Shown here piece by piece: positions 11,281 to 22,666 of a DNA stretch of 64,000 bases. Source of the DNA: Tupaia tana (lineage: Eukaryota > Chordata > Mammalia > Scandentia > Tupaiidae); assembly GCA_026018925.1 (NCBI GenBank), contig JAKSZU010000016.1, forward strand, positions 57,107,575-57,171,574, written 5' to 3'. The translations under genes were made by a program, and so were the position numbers. Every line of letters starts with the position of its first letter. The stretch's first letter is position 1. The notes under the pieces are model-generated. The model did not search any database and was not told the origin of the DNA. It saw only the letters and a program-made list of their open reading frames with translations.

Positions 11281-13477
11281 GAAATTGCCATTTTTGTATT
11301 TCAACAGCAGTTAAATGTTGGCCGTTTTATGTAGTTCAATCTAGTAATTTCATCATATTAAAAATAGTCAAATATCAGCAATTCTATATGGTTCAATCCA
11401 ATAATCTTACTGAATTTGTTTTGTAAGTAGAGAAATTCAGACATTGAAACTGCTCAAAGTCAGCTCAGCTAGCAGGTGGCGCGCGAAGTTGGAATTTGAA
11501 CCAGGAAGTCCCCCTCCAGACCCTCACAATGAACTGCCACAACAGGCTGGGCCAGCTCCTCCTTGGCTGGAAGACAAAGGCATAGTTTTGTGGCCTAGGT
11601 ATTCAAGCAGGTTCTTCAACACCTCAGCCAACTTTGAGATCAAAGATGGCTGGTCAAATGAATCAAATGTTTCCTGGAGTCTTGGGTTATTCTGTGATGT
11701 TCTCTTTAAAAGGAATGATGTGTAGCGAGCACACCAGAAATCTGGAAGATGGAAAATCTCTCTTTAGGATCTCTGCTCTTCTTTCCAGCAAAGAAAGAAA
11801 TCTGTGTGGTGCCAGTAGAGGTGTTCTCAGCAGGACCTGGCCCATTAAATGAAAGACTTCCATGCTGAGCCAATCAAGAGAGACCTGGACAAAAATCAGA
11901 CTCTTTCCTGCCTTGGAAACCCATGCCTTGAATCTGTAATTCATCTGTTAAATCAAGTGTGCAGCCGGTGGTTTAGCACAGAGGGGGACAACAGGGAAAG
12001 GAAGAGACAGGGGCAGGAGCTGCAGCACTTGAATTTCTAGCATCAGAGTCAAGTTAGGAGAAAGAAGCAGGGCTGTGATAGCTTCTTGGACCTTATGTTT
12101 CCAGCAAAGAGAGCCCAGCAGGAAAGATTTTTGAAAACTGATGAGCTGGTGGAAGGCATTAGAACAATGGCGGAAAAGGCAGAGACCCCAGGGGCTGAAT
12201 AAAGCACGGTTCCACTATTGCCTTTCAACAAGACTGAATAAAGTTTAGGATTTTTTTTATGGGACTTGTAGCCATTTTTAAACTTTCATTTTTCATAATG
12301 TCACAGATAATCTTTTTATCTATTATCCACTGGCTCTTTTCTGAGAGGCATTTGCATCAAATAGTGCTGCGCAGATCATGACTGTCTCTAGTGGGGAAAG
12401 CAGCTTGAAATGAAAGGTTATTCACTCCCTCTGCTTTCGCTGGCTTTGTTCTTGATTCTCACACATTTTTTACATCTGAATTCTGGTATATCTGGAGTTT
12501 TTCTTTAGAAACGCTTCCATTCTGAGATCTAAGCATATTCAGACTCCGATCTGTGTATCAGGGGTTACAAAGCTTATGTTCCCTGAAAGTGAAGCATCTA
12601 CTTTGAAACATTTGTCGGGCACCCCAGGTCCTCCCAAATCTCTTCAGAGCATTTCCTGCAGAGGCAGCAACCCTGAAAAGGCGGCTGCTCACACAGTGGG
12701 AGCCCTGTCCCTGGCTCTGACTTCCCGGTGGTAGTGGAGCAGTGGCCTTTTAAAGATGCTCTGCTGGGCATGCGCTGGGCAACCCTCCTTCCCAGGGCAA
12801 AGAGTCTGGGGCTGCAGAATGGATTTCCTTTTCCACTCTTCCCATGTGGGGAGTAAACGAGGGCTCTCCCAGGGGGCAGGAGTGAGGCTGCGTGATTGCG
12901 TGTGGCAGCCTAGGCTAACAGGGAAAAGAATCAAAAGTCAGCCCTTTTGTGTGCAAAACCTCGTGGAAAAAAAAAAAAAATGACCTAGAAAGTCATGGGG
13001 ATATGACTGATCATTTCTGTTCAGCTTCTATTACAGTTTATTAGCTCATCACCCCTCACTCGAAGGGAACTCTGAGAGGGACCGAGGGCTGTTCGCAGGC
13101 CCACCTGACAAAACCTCACATAAAAGCATCCTCTTCCCTTCCTACTTCCTCCTCCACTGCTCCCCACCAAAACACTTCCCCAGTTCCCTCACCCAAAGCA
13201 TAGAAACGTCTCTTTTCCTCTCAAAAAGAACTGAGAACAGTCTGCAGACACAAGGCCTGAGTGGCCATGATGATTTATGTGTTCACACTGTGCATTGAGC
13301 TTGTCTCAAACAGCTGCATTCAGGTTAACAATGACTTCACAGAACAGTGGCCAGGGGCTGGTTTTTGCATTTGTGTATACATGTCCTTAAAATAAGGGAA
13401 CACTGGGCCCAAAGAAGTTCTGACAACTACCTCTAGCTAGAAGGCGGTTCTTTGCAGCTTTTGGTACTGCCTTGGGG
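11281..13477. other. Unassigned sequence
   Basis: Apart from the possible MIR continuation near 11440-11510, no repeat or exon was recognised. The 12240-12600 part is AT-rich and repeat-free and could be conserved, but nothing diagnostic is visible. Confidence 0.35.
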
Positions 13478-13640
13478 TACTGTACACAGTCTTCCCAACA
13501 GCCTGCAGGGAGGGGAGGTAGCTCTCATTTATTATCTAAGAAACTGGAAACTAGAGGGTTGGAAGATAATTTGCTAAGTTCACAGGACAGGTGACAGATG
13601 GGCCTCAGAACTTAGATCCTTCTGCCCAAATTCCTTATCC
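13478..13640 (-). mobile_element. MIR SINE remnant
   Basis: CTCATTTATTATCTAAGAAA, CTGGAAACTAGAGGGTTGGA and TTGCTAAGTTCACAGGACAG parallel the minus strand of the MIR core (gatgaggaaactgag ... ttgcccaaggtcac). Borders are approximate. Confidence 0.65.
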
Positions 13641-13898
13641 TGGCCATCTCCTACCTCCATTGAGTTTGCCAGAACTTGTTTGGGGCATACTATGTCTTTA
13701 TTTTGGAAGCTCTTTAGATCCACAGTAGTGGCTGAGGCTGCAAATGAGAATTCGCTTTGAACAGAAGAGTAGCATTGTTGGACCGATAGGATAATTTTCT
13801 TTTCTCCAAGCTTGTATCTCCAGACCTTTGTGCCAGGCATTGTCATTTTATGTTTTTATGACTGAAAAGAAACTTCTGTTAAATCATAAATACACTAA

Positions 13899-14090
13899 GG
13901 GGCCGGCAGGTGGTGTGGTGGTTAAAGGCACGGGATTCTCACGTGGCTGACCATGGTTCGAGTCTCGGACCTGGTGGCTTGCTTTCTCACTTTCCTTTTC
14001 TCTCTCTCTCTTTCTATCTGGTCAAATTGAAAAATGATAACAACAAATGGAATGAAATAATTAAATAAATAATATAATTCTTTAAAATAA
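13899..14090 (+). mobile_element. tRNA-derived SINE family A, short type, with intact target-site duplication
   Basis: GGGGCCGGCAGGTGGTGTGG head, B box GGTTCGAGTC, then GGTGGCTTGCTTTCTCACTT directly. The central part of the long type (about 130 bases) is missing. The tail reads CTGGTCAAATTGAAAA and AAATAAATAAT. The perfect 13-bp duplication ATAAATACACTAA (13886-13898 and 14091-14103) fixes the borders. Confidence 0.95.
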
Positions 14091-14103
14091 ATAAATACAC
14101 TAA

Positions 14104-14915
14104 AAGCCCTAGTGACTGAATACAGGAAAGTATTCTCTCCTTGGGCATGAAACTCTCCTGGTGATGTCGCAGGAGTATAGAAATAGTTTCCAAATTGTCA
14201 ACAAAATATCACAGATTTTGAGTTAAAACATATTAATAACTGAATGCAATACTCTCTCAGTAAGCAAAATAATAGCCTTTATTTTATAGTTTTCCTCATT
14301 AATTATGACTTCTCTGTGAGAGCTCTATGAGTTTAGTGTCATTGTATAGATACTTATAACATATTGATAATGAGTAAAGAGCCTTCTATAACATTTTTGT
14401 TGAACTTATTCCAAGGTTAAAGGGAGTTGCGGTAAACATTTCACCTTCCAGATTTACAAATTCACCTAGATTAGTAACATAGGTTAGCAAAAGATTACCG
14501 AATGGAGACTTAGAAAATGCTCTTACGCCCTGGCCTCTATGTCCCTGTGTGTGACTGGAGAAAGGCTCAGGAAGAGGGGGTGCTACACCTGCCATCCCTT
14601 CCTGCCCTGGGTCCTGAGGCAATTGAGAAAGGTTGGGTGCTTCTGAATGTGACCTCATGCCAGTGTTTGCCAGGTGGGGATGTGATGAATCTGTGATCCA
14701 TTTCACAGATTTTCGTTTGTAGGCCAGGCTACCTTCCTTTGCTGGGGGGAAATAGAAAGTTCTACCACCCACCTCTGCACACTCCATGCATGATTCAAGG
14801 CGATTTGCTGGTCCCCCTTCTCTCACCCTGATCTGGCTGCTGAGCAGACAGTCCACTGTTCCTCAGTGTGGCTGATACTGTGGCTGGCATGGTTTTCAAA
14901 ATGATGCCACCACCA
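14104..14915. other. Unassigned sequence
   Basis: The 156-codon minus-strand frame at 14386-14856 is the longest non-repeat frame in the area, but it has no recognisable domain and stops abruptly on both sides. I do not call it a gene. Confidence 0.35.
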
Positions 14916-14925
14916 AGCATGCACT

Positions 14926-14996
14926 GAGTCATTGGGAAAGTCCTGATGCATTTTTGCATAGAAAAATAGGACTCTCCCAACAGCCAAATAGAAGCA
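14926..14996. mobile_element. Mariner-like palindromic MITE, degenerate copy
   Basis: GAGTCATTGGGAAAGTCCTG, then CATTTTTGCATAGAAAAATA, then GGACTCTCCCAACAGCCAAA form an imperfect inverted repeat matching the order of the better copies at 16195 and 29060. The terminal TTGGG motif is decayed. Confidence 0.6.
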
Positions 14997-15284
14997 AACC
15001 TGTAGCCTTCCCAGGAAGTTCAAGGATCAGCTCGTAGCTGAGCCCTTGATGGTGATGGTAGTCTATAAAAATAACAACAATCAAAAATTATGCTGGTTAT
15101 GAATGTAATACATGTTCATGGTGAACATTTAGAAAATTCAACATGTCCTAAGAAGAATGCTCACACATGCCAATACTATATATTTTACATAGTTGTACAT
15201 TTTTTTTAGTACAATACACCAAAGAAAGGGCAGGATCTTATTTCTCTTAACTTTTGGTCATAAGCAGTACATTGTTAGGTTTAG

Positions 15285-15478
15285 AGACATGGGTTCAGGA
15301 AATAAACTGTCTAGGTTTGAATCCAGCTCTGCCTCTTGCTAGTTGTATGACTTTAGAGAAGTTATTTGACCTGTTTATCACTCCATTTTCTCAACTGTAA
15401 AATAGGGAAAATAACAGTACCTGCCTCACATGGCTGTTTGGAGGAAATAACACCTCAGGGGAAGTACTTTAATCTTAA
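15285..15478 (+). mobile_element. MIR SINE
   Basis: Classic MIR order: TAGGTTTGAATCCAGCTCTG, CTTGCTAGTTGTATGACTTT, GAGAAGTTATTTGACCTG, TTTTCTCAACTGTAAAATAG, GTACCTGCCTCACATGGCTG, GAGGAAATAA. One of the best preserved MIR copies in the window. Confidence 0.92.
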
Positions 15479-16190
15479 ATTGGTAAAGTCCCTTTAAAAA
15501 ACAAAAACAGAAAAAAACAAACAAACAAAAAACCTCTTTTGTATTAGATGAGAATATAGAATTGTAAAATCAAGAAGCTATGTTCCACACACTACCTCAG
15601 ATAAAGACCAGAGACTGAGGCTGGAGTGTTCCCCCTCCCCCCTATTTTCACCTACCTTCAGTCCTCAGTCACATGCACCTTGGGAGAGCAGGCATCACTC
15701 ACAAGGCCTGCATTTCAGTGATGTTCAAGCCCAAGGGACCTGCCTTACTATTTGCATCAAGGCCAGATCTTGGCTTGGTAATTATGGGACCAGAGATGAC
15801 CCACTGCACATCTCTTAATTAATGGAGATTATGAAGGCCCACAAGCCCTTTATATGCTTTCATATTTTTCTTCCCCTCAAAAAATTGCGATTTAGTCTCT
15901 ACAGCATCCAGGAAAGCAACTGAGGGGCTGTTCTTCCCACTGAGTAGATAGGAAAACTGAGTCCCCTTGGTAGGAGGGGACTGCAGCTCCAGTGTCATCA
16001 GGGGAGTAGTCCGGTACAGAGATTTGCTCCCTTCAAGCTGTTGTAATCTCTCCACTATAACAACTGGCCATTTAAGCAGGTCCTAGCTCCCCATAATGAA
16101 TCTACAGAGAGATAGCAGGGCCTATGGTGAACATTATTTTGCCCAGGCTGCAAAGCTTGGTCCAGCTTTTTCAAGATGGTGCAGCCACCA
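15479..16190. other. Unassigned sequence
   Basis: An A-rich run lies at 15497-15532. Otherwise no recognised feature. Confidence 0.4.
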
Positions 16191-16194
16191 AGTA

Positions 16195-16257
16195 TTGGGT
16201 TGTTGGGAAAATCATGACACATTTTTGCACAGAAAAATATGTCATGACTTTCTTAAC
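16195..16257. mobile_element. Mariner-like palindromic MITE
   Basis: TTGGGTTGTTGGGAAAATCA at the left end, a centre CATTTTTGCACAGAAAAATA, and the inverted arm ATGTCATGACTTTCTTAACA. TA precedes the left TTGGGT. The right terminus is decayed. Confidence 0.75.
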
Positions 16258-16490
16258 ATGTGCTAAGAAGACAGTCAAATGAGGTCAGACCAGTGACCTC
16301 AAAGGAGAAGATAAAAAGAATCCCATGCCCCAATCCTAATCAGCTCCTTTCAGGATCCTTCCTGGAGGGACTCTGGGAGGAGGGTGGGGGGGCACTTTTG
16401 GTACACAGTGCTGGCTTGCCCACTCTGACCCTGGTCTTCTCTGTCCCCCTTATTTAACCATGGTAAGTAGCTCTTTTAGAGTGTTTTTTT
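16258..16490. other. Unassigned sequence
   Basis: Nothing recognised. Confidence 0.4.
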
Positions 16491-16663
16491 TAGGCTGGTT
16501 CTCCAGAATCACCTGGCGTGCTTGCTAAAACACAGATGTTAACTCCTCCCCCAACCCACAGTTTCTCATTCAGTAGGCATGGGGTTGGGCTCAGGAATTT
16601 GCATTTTTAACAAGTTCTTGGATGATGCTAGTCCAGAGACCATACTTTGAAAACCTATGATTT
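16491..16663 (+). mobile_element. MER5-type hAT (Charlie) non-autonomous remnant
   Basis: GGCTGGTTCTCCAGAATCAC, TTGCTAAAACACAGATG, GTTTCTCATTCAGTAGGCAT, GGAATTTGCATTTTTAACAA and ACCATACTTTGAAAACC follow the MER5A consensus order end to end. Confidence 0.9.
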
Positions 16664-17233
16664 GATAGCACTAGTTAGCAGGTTCAGTTCCCTGCTCAGG
16701 AGAGTGACAGGATGGTTCAAGTGCTGAATTCCAAGCATATGGCAACTAGAATGGAATTCTTTTTGACTCTGTGTTCAAGGACCAGAGCAAGACTTAACAC
16801 CTCCTATGTCTAGGGGTCCAAGGAGAGCTCTCTGCAGCTCACTGCTTCTCTCTGTCCTAATTTGATTTTTCCCCCCAATTTCTGTGAGCGGAGGTTGCAA
16901 AGGCCAGGATAGACACAGTCAGTGAGTGGAATGGGAGATAGCAGCTGGTGTGTTGACTTTGATGAGGAGTAAATGTGGCAAGAATCACCAAAATGGAGTA
17001 GGCAGTCAAGGTATTGCTAGCTGCTTGTAGGCAAGATATGAATAACTGGCATTGAAACAACCTCTCTTAAGGGTTTGGTGCAGTTTCCAAAAGAGTGTCA
17101 TCCTCAGTCTTTGGTTTCGGGCTGACCCCTCCAGGAATTCCCCTTCTTCCACACACTTCCTTGGTCAAGATACATTGAGATGTTATGACTGAGACTCTGG
17201 GATTCAGAGCTTATTTTTAAATGGTTTAAAAAA
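16664..17233. other. Unassigned sequence
   Basis: No repeat, exon or RNA gene was recognised. Confidence 0.4.
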
Positions 17234-17410
17234 GGGGTGGGCAGGTGATGCGGTAGTTAAGGGTGTTGGACTTTCACATGGCTGACTGTGGTCTGAATCC
17301 CACTTGCTTGCTTCCTCACTTTCCCTCTCTCTCACTCTCTGGCTCTGTCCTTCTCTGGTCAAATCTAAATAAATAAATAAATACAATTATATAAGGTAAT
17401 AAAAAATAGT
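17234..17410 (+). mobile_element. tRNA-derived SINE family A, short type
   Basis: GGGGTGGGCAGGTGATGCGG head, then ACATGGCTGACTGTGGTCTG, then CTTGCTTGCTTCCTCACTTT (the short-type junction), CTCTGGTCAAATCTAAATAA and an AAAT tail. Confidence 0.88.
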
Positions 17411-17929
17411 TTTTAAAAACTTATTTAATGGATAAGTAACCATGGGTTAGAAGTCCACTCTCACTTATTTATCTCAAGGGCAAGGAGATTTCTGAACTAT
17501 TCCAAGCCTGTTTCTTAACCTATAAGATGGAGTAATGCTCTCCGATATGCAGACCTCTCAGGCTGTGGGGTGGACGGAATCGCATACACCGAGTATCCCC
17601 ACAGTTCGGTGTGCTGCTATGTATTTCTGGACTGCCCCCTGAGCGTGGAGCTTTCTGTACAGAAGAGAGCCCCCTGGGCAGCTAGGAGCAAGGAAACCAG
17701 GCCCAGCCCCGGCTGTTCCACCCGCTCACCTTCACAAGCCACTTGGTCCTTTCAGCTTCAGTTTCCTCCTCTGACATGCAGTTGAAGTACTTCATTCGGA
17801 ATATCTGGCTGTGAATGGCTTAAGTCCATGGTCAACTGAAAGACTTAAATAGTGTGACGTTTAAAAACTTAAACAGCAAAGAGCGCTTCCTCCAAACTCC
17901 CCAATCTGGGCGGGTGGGGCAGTTTTGTG
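17411..17929. other. Upstream flank of the CpG-rich promoter
   Basis: It contains a weak MIR-like phrase (GTTTCTTAACCTATAAGATG at about 17509) and a 20-base word (17423-17442) that recurs at 19169-19188. GC content rises from about 17560 toward the CpG-rich block. Confidence 0.4.
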
Positions 17930-18640
17930 ACTCTGGCACGGACAACCTCCTTTTCACACTGCATCAGGCCGTGGTTGCTTCAGGGCTGCCCTGCCTGTGC
18001 CTCCCTGGCCGGCATGGCAGAGCGGATCGGGAACAGCGCGCGCTCTGCCTGCGCGTCCTGCCGCCGCCACCCGCGCCGCAGCCAATCCGCTGGTGCACTG
18101 CGGGTGACCTCCCCCGGGCCCGGGAATAAATTGTCAAGTTTCCCCACCGCGGGTGTCTTTGCTAGCCGGCGGGTTGCAGTCTTCTGGGCTAATTAGGAAG
18201 ACGGTCATGAGGAGCGAGGCGGGCCAGGGCGCTCCGCAAGCCGCGGAGGAGCGGGGGCGGGCAGAACGCTGCTCCCGGGCCGAGGCACCCGCGAGTCGCG
18301 GGTAGATCGCTCGCGTCTGGTCGCCGCCCGGGAGCTCCCCCGGAGCCCGCTGCGAGGACCTGTTCAAGCCGCGGTGCGGGCCTGCGACCGGCGGCAGGAG
18401 CCGGTGGACGGAGGGTCGGACAAGTTTCCCTCCGCGGACTGGGCGCCTACCAGCGCCCGCGAACCCGTTTCGGGAAGCCGAACCCCGGGAGGCCGGGATT
18501 GGCTGGCCCCTGCCAAGGTACTGCGCGGCTGCCACTCTCGGACCCTCATCTTGGGTCTCTCGTGGCCGAGATGCTGTAAATGCCGAAAGTGGACGTGCAC
18601 CTCGAGACCTAAGATGCGCCTTTCCTGGAGACTTTGAACT
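17930..18640. promoter_or_regulatory. CpG-rich promoter region of an unidentified gene
   Basis: This is the only strongly CpG-dense block in the window (for example GCGCGCTCTGCCTGCGCGTC near 18037 and CCGCCGCCACCCGCGCCGCA near 18060). It holds a forward CCAAT box in GCAGCCAATCCGC near 18082, a TATA-like GGGAATAAATTG near 18121, a GC box GCGGGGGCGGGC at 18251-18262, and a reverse CCAAT (ATTGG) near 18498. Elements on both strands allow a bidirectional promoter. Short frames on both strands, including a 133-codon minus-strand frame at 18134-18535, are explained by high GC content and match nothing I know. Confidence 0.75.
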
Positions 18641-18753
18641 TCATCATCTGGAAACCCGGAGACCGAGTAGGGTGGTTTTATTTTGTGTCCTCTTCAGCTG
18701 GGCTCTTTGGCTTTGGGATTCTCTGGCTACCTGGATACGCCTTTCCTTTGTGG
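18155..18753 (+). other. Putative non-coding first exon with strong splice donor
   Basis: Downstream of the CCAAT/TATA-like pair the sequence stays GC-rich and ends at a near-consensus donor, TGTGG|GTAAGTC (GT at 18754-18755). A second weaker donor is CCAAG|GTACTG at 18517/18518. The start is an inference from the TATA-like element. A 32-codon open frame from ATG 18207 could be an upstream ORF. I do not recognise the gene, and no downstream coding exon was found in the window. Confidence 0.4.
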
Positions 18754-18899
18754 GTAAGTCTCTTGTGGATCGCAGCACCAGTAACCAACCCCAGGGCACA
18801 TCAGCCTTTAAAATCCCGAGCCTGGAGCCGTCCGGGGCTGGAGAAGAGGACCCAACTCCTGACCGCGCGTAAGGGCTCTCTCATTCCACCTTTCCTGTG

Positions 18900-19115
18900 A
18901 TGGACAGAAATATAATTTCATGGCAGAATTTTCTTTAAGCACATCGTCTGATAGGATTGGCAATTACTAACCAGGAAAATGAGTAGCAATTAGGAGTTCA
19001 GTAATAAATGGAAGTCTATTGTCCTAATTGAGTGGAATTACTGATGGGTAATGGCAACACTGAATTCTTCAGTTTAATTAAGAGTTTATATAATTATAGT
19101 GCACTTTTTATTTCT
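18900..19115. promoter_or_regulatory. Candidate conserved block rich in homeodomain cores
   Basis: Just downstream of the CpG-rich block lies a repeat-free AT-rich stretch with repeated TAATT/AATTA cores: GGCAATTACTAACC, AGCAATTAGGAG, GTCCTAATTGAGTGG, CAGTTTAATTAAGAG. Clustering close to a promoter suggests a proximal enhancer. Conservation was not testable here. Confidence 0.35.
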
Positions 19116-21491
19116 TGGGGGAGCCATGGGGTAGGAATTAAATAACCAGTGTGATGGTTAAGAAACCCATTTAATGGATAAGTAACCAGTGGGTTGAAAT
19201 AAATGTGGTGCCTTGCACAAGTAATGTGAACTTAGATGAATTCCTGATCCAGGGATGTGCCAACTTGGCCCATGCAAGACTTTCTTAGCTGCTAATTCCT
19301 TTCTGATGGCTTAGAGATTATTAGTTATTCTCTGAAACTAGCACACTGAAATCAAAAGCCAGCAAAGCTCAGCACTCCCCCGCAGTGGCACTAACCTCGA
19401 TTTGTGCTTTCTGTAACCGTGTTTTCCACATCCCCCAAGAATGAAATGAGTGGGTCACTTGAGAGTGTTTTTGCTGTCTAGGGTTTCTGTATCGAAATTC
19501 TTGTGATTGAGCTGTTAAGCTATAAATGTTGATAGCTGAAGGGAATGGGCGAGCTTTACCAAAGTTATTCAGCCTCAAAGCAGAGTGAGAATGTAGGTGT
19601 GCAATTTGTTTGGGAACTAATCTGTAATTATAAAGATGTTATTTTCCTCTTTGGTGGTGTATTGTTTCCTTTACTATTATGTTCTCAAGAAATGGTTCCC
19701 CTTGTGGGAAGCAGTGAAACTAGAGAGAAATCCCTGCTCAGAGGATAATTTACTTGTATGTTTTTGGTGTCGGTTTCTGGGAATCCCTTTAACCCTGCAT
19801 CGGGATGCTTGTATTTATTTCCATAAGAAGCTCCAGCAGGTTTGTGGAAATCAGTAGGTTTGGTGTACACTGGTAAATAATATTTATGCCACTCGGTACC
19901 TTTATTTTTTCTTGCTTGTGTCTGGTCTAGATTTTCAGCAGGATGGTCAGGGACTAGCTCCTCTCGGAATCTAGCATGTCATAGGTAGGATCAGGAAGCG
20001 CCATTAAAGTTGCATTTCACTCCACAAGAGACAGCAAGTGGTGTCGGTTGAGCAGTGCACCTGGATACTGCACAGGTTTTAAAGATTACAAAGCACTTTC
20101 GGAACCTACTGGTAAATCCACTGTGTTAAGGAGCAAGAGGCGACCGTGGACCAATGTTTGTGTCCCAGGCTCAGCCCTTCCAAGTGCTCGGCAAGTTCCT
20201 AGGTATAGAATATGGAAGTGACTTGATGCCATGCCACTGTTATTGGCCAGAATTTTAAGGATTCACCTACCTCGGTGGGTTTTTTTGTTTGTTTGTTTGT
20301 TTGTTCTCTTTTGTTCGCCAACCCTGTTTGTCAGTACTGCCTTGCAAATCCAGCAGAAATGGAGAAAACAGTCCTCCAGACCCTGGCTTCTCCATGCAAG
20401 CTTACTTTATTGGTTGCCTGCTCCTCTTTTGTTTGTATTCTGCTCAAGGCACAGCACATGCCCACTTCTTTTCTCTCTCATGAAGTTATACAACAGACAG
20501 ATGCTTGAACACATACCACGGATGGAAATTTGAAACTATAACATTAAAAAATTACAAATTGCCAAGTTTTTTTTTTTAGTTTTTCATAAGGTTAATTATT
20601 AAAGACCACAACTTTCTATTGCCCCTTTTTCCTAAGCATTCACAGATCCTTCACACACCTGAGTGTTAACTGTTAAAATAGCTAGATGGCACAAACGCTA
20701 GAGTCAAGGATTGCTATCCTCTCAGAAATGTCACCCTTGTCTAACACCCAAGTTCTGCCAACTCCAGAATTTTCCCTATGACAAATGGGTATTTGGTTAG
20801 ATGGTGTAAAATTTCCTTTTGTAATAACATCCATAAGATTTAGTTCCAAGTTCTCTCTCTCTCTTTTTAAGTAGGTTATAAGTTTGTTACCAATGAACAT
20901 ACCTAAAAAATCAACCTGAACAGATAAAAAGATCCAGAGGCAAGTTATAGGGCTCCCTGTAAGTTAGGAGCAGATTCAGATCAAAAACAGATTTCCAAAC
21001 TCTTATGCAAATGATCTGTTTAGAAAGAAGACACAGACTGGCCTATATGCAGTTTGTTTAAGGGAAAAAACACTGATAAAGATGGCAACCACCTCATGAT
21101 TTTTTCAATCTTCCTTCCCACTCAGTCTTAGGTTCCCTGAATAGGCAGTGTAGTGGGTATCAGTCACCACTTGTCTGCTGGTTACACAATGCAAATTACT
21201 CATTTCTGCCCAAGTAACTCCCTCAAGCCATACTGTAACAATAGAGCATAGAATGAAGTAACACTCAAGTTGGTCTTGGCCCCTTTCCAAAGGGATTAGC
21301 TGAAAGGACCTAAAAGGCCTGTGCTGAACATACTTACCTGTAACCCAGTTCCATGGCCTAGATCTCAAGGACAGGGCAATACAAGGACCTTCTTATGACC
21401 TAGTAAATGGGAAATCTTTTTCTCTTTTATATTGGACTTGATGGCTCATGGTAGAGTCACAGGAGAACTTTAAGATTATCTAGGCCCTTAC
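19116..21491. other. Unassigned sequence, young-SINE-free
   Basis: It contains the second copy of the 20-base word (19169-19188) and a (TTTG)n run at about 20286-20305. No named repeat or exon was recognised. Frames of up to 100 codons around 20231-20533 include the simple repeat and are not convincing. Confidence 0.35.
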
Positions 21492-21632
21492 CGTTCAAAG
21501 TGTGGACCATGGATCAGCAGCAGCAGTAGCATCACCTAGGACCTCGTTAGAAATACTGAACCTCAGATCTGTCACCTGATGTATAGAATCAGAATCTGCA
21601 TTTCAGCATGCTCTCCAGATGACCCATAAGCA
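21492..21632 (-). mobile_element. MER5-type hAT remnant
   Basis: GTTCAAAGTGTGGACCATGG, AGCAGTAGCATCACCTAGGA, TCGTTAGAAATACTGAA, TAGAATCAGAATCTGCATTT follow the MER5 order, more diverged than the 16.5 kb copy. Confidence 0.75.
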
Positions 21633-21837
21633 TTATGACAGGTTGGGTTCTCTGAGATGGAGTTTAGTGGATAGAATATTTATTGAAGAGTGCCCTTAAA
21701 ATCAATACCTATGACAGGGAGGAGAAAGAAGCAAGAATAGGTAGATAGAGGGAGAAGAGAAGTCAAGTTGTAATGCAAGTCCAGCGACAGTCATCACTCG
21801 CCTCATGGGGAGCTGCAGAGCTAGGCTGGCTTTAGAC

Positions 21838-21979
21838 CAGAACCTTCAGCACAGGGACTTCTTAGAGATGCAGATTCCCAGGCCCAGCCTCAGACCTATT
21901 TTACCGGGGCCAGCAACCTGTGTTGTAACAAGTTCACCAGGTGATTGTTGCCTGCCCAAGTTTGAGAACCACTGCTCTT
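21838..21979 (+). mobile_element. MER5-type hAT remnant
   Basis: ACTTCTTAGAGATGCAGATT, CCCAGGCCCAGCCTCAGACC, TAACAAGTTCACCAGGTGAT and AGTTTGAGAACCACTGCTC follow the MER5 consensus order, ending in the typical GAGAACCACTG terminus. Confidence 0.85.
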
Positions 21980-22332
21980 AAGACAGCCTTTTCTGTTTGC
22001 TTTGTGTTTTAATAATAGCTTTGTTGAAATATGATTCACATTCCATCTCATTAATAAAATTTACCATTTGAAAATATACAAATTATCATGATGTGTTCAG
22101 TATATTCACAAGTTTGTATGACATGACCATTCGTTCCAGAACATTTTTGTTACCCCCAGAAGAAATCCCATACCTAGCAGCAGTCGTACTCTCTATACTC
22201 TCCCAAAGTCTGGCAACCACAAACCTACGTTTTCTCTATGGATTTGCCTATTTTGATATTTTATACAATATGCAGCGTTGTGTCTTGTTTCTTAATGTTT
22301 CCAAGATTCATCCAAGTTGTAATGCAGCCATG

Positions 22333-22591
22333 CTTTTTTTATTTTGGAGAGGTTTTTGCTCTAGGGCGCATGTGCTCACCAGACAGGCAGAGACAGAGAG
22401 ACAGAAAGCAAGAAATCAACCCCCGGGGGGATGGCCATGCCACAATCCCTTCTCCTCCATTCTCCTCTCAGAATCTTGGGCATGCACGCACATGTGCCTG
22501 GCGAGAGTTTTAAGCCACCGGGTCCAGGACTCAAACCACGGTCGACTACATGGGAGTCCAGTGACATAGCCATTACACCAAATGCTGGTCC
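22333..22591 (-). mobile_element. tRNA-derived SINE family A, long type, inside L1
   Basis: Complete minus-strand copy with GGGACCAGCATTTGGTGTAA head and GACCGTGGTTTGAGTCC. Flanked by the 8-bp duplication CAGCCATG (22325-22332 and 22592-22599). Confidence 0.93.
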
Positions 22592-22666
22592 CAGCCATGT
22601 TTTTTTTTTTTTGTTTTGTTTTGTTTTTTTTAATGGGCAAATAATATTCCATTGTTTGGATAGACT

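Noticed and set aside
14386-14856. 156-codon minus-strand open frame
   Set aside because: No homology recognised, no splice signals flanking it, and another frame overlaps it.
18134-18535. 133-codon minus-strand frame in the CpG-rich block
   Set aside because: Arg/Pro/Ala/Gly-rich translation expected from GC-rich DNA on any strand. Could be a bidirectional transcript but not supported as protein.
22093-22569. 158-codon plus-strand open frame starting MFSIFTSLYD
   Set aside because: It is a read-through of antisense old L1 into a family A SINE.
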